Below are positions 5,560 to 5,574 of a stretch of DNA of 5,574 nt, in pieces. The number at the start of each line of letters is the position of its first letter. Position 1 is the first letter of the stretch. This DNA comes from an uncultured Lachnospiraceae bacterium (lineage in GTDB: Bacteria; Bacillota; Clostridia; Lachnospirales; Lachnospiraceae), in the NCBI GenBank assembly GCA_902783935.1, contig CACZTA010000046.1, positions 1 through 5,574 on the forward strand, written 5' to 3'. Under the pieces are notes generated by a model. That model was not told where the DNA came from and did no database searches. It saw nothing but the letters and a program-made list of their open reading frames with translations. A program made the position numbers and the translations under genes.

Positions 5560-5574
5560 CCTTGTTTTTAAGTA

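Overview
The window is an ordinary-looking bacterial chromosomal segment with four complete genes, all on the minus strand. In transcription order (right to left) they are a LacI-family sugar-type repressor, a glucose-6-phosphate isomerase (pgi), a small MscS-type mechanosensitive channel, and a membrane-anchored SpoIIE/RsbU-type PP2C serine phosphatase. Coding density is high and all four genes have purine-rich GGAGG-like ribosome binding sites. The base composition looks moderately GC-rich, with GC-rich third positions. The strong Shine-Dalgarno sites, the LacI regulator and the RsbU-type phosphatase suggest a GC-richer member of the Bacillota (Clostridia/Lachnospiraceae-like). The long Pgi type leaves a spirochaete or other lineage possible, so taxonomy is uncertain.

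Right end (about 4306-5574): the lacI-like gene is preceded by a leader of about 100 nt. The leader starts near a -10-like TATATT and an AAACGTTT palindrome that would sit at the transcription start, the usual place for an autoregulatory operator. The leader RNA can form mutually exclusive hairpins, one of which pairs with the repressor gene's own Shine-Dalgarno. Between lacI and pgi is a 111-bp gap with a clear extended -10 promoter (TGC-TATAAT, 17-bp spacer, ATGACG) for pgi. An 11-bp palindrome lies inside the spacer.

Middle and left (1-4305): pgi ends before a strong 9-bp GC hairpin followed by UGUUUU, either a terminator or an attenuator. The mscS Shine-Dalgarno follows 16 nt later, and no obvious separate promoter lies in the 68-bp gap. 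The mscS stop codon is 11 bp from the phosphatase start and abuts its ribosome binding site, so these two are almost certainly co-translated. A reasonable reading is a sugar-responsive regulator beside a central glycolytic enzyme, then a membrane-stress pair in which a tension-gated channel is made with a sensor phosphatase whose partner (an anti-sigma-factor antagonist) is not in the window.

I found no mobile element, CRISPR array, RNA gene or clearly new system. The items most worth checking are the lacI leader structures, the hairpin before mscS, and the mscS-phosphatase pairing.
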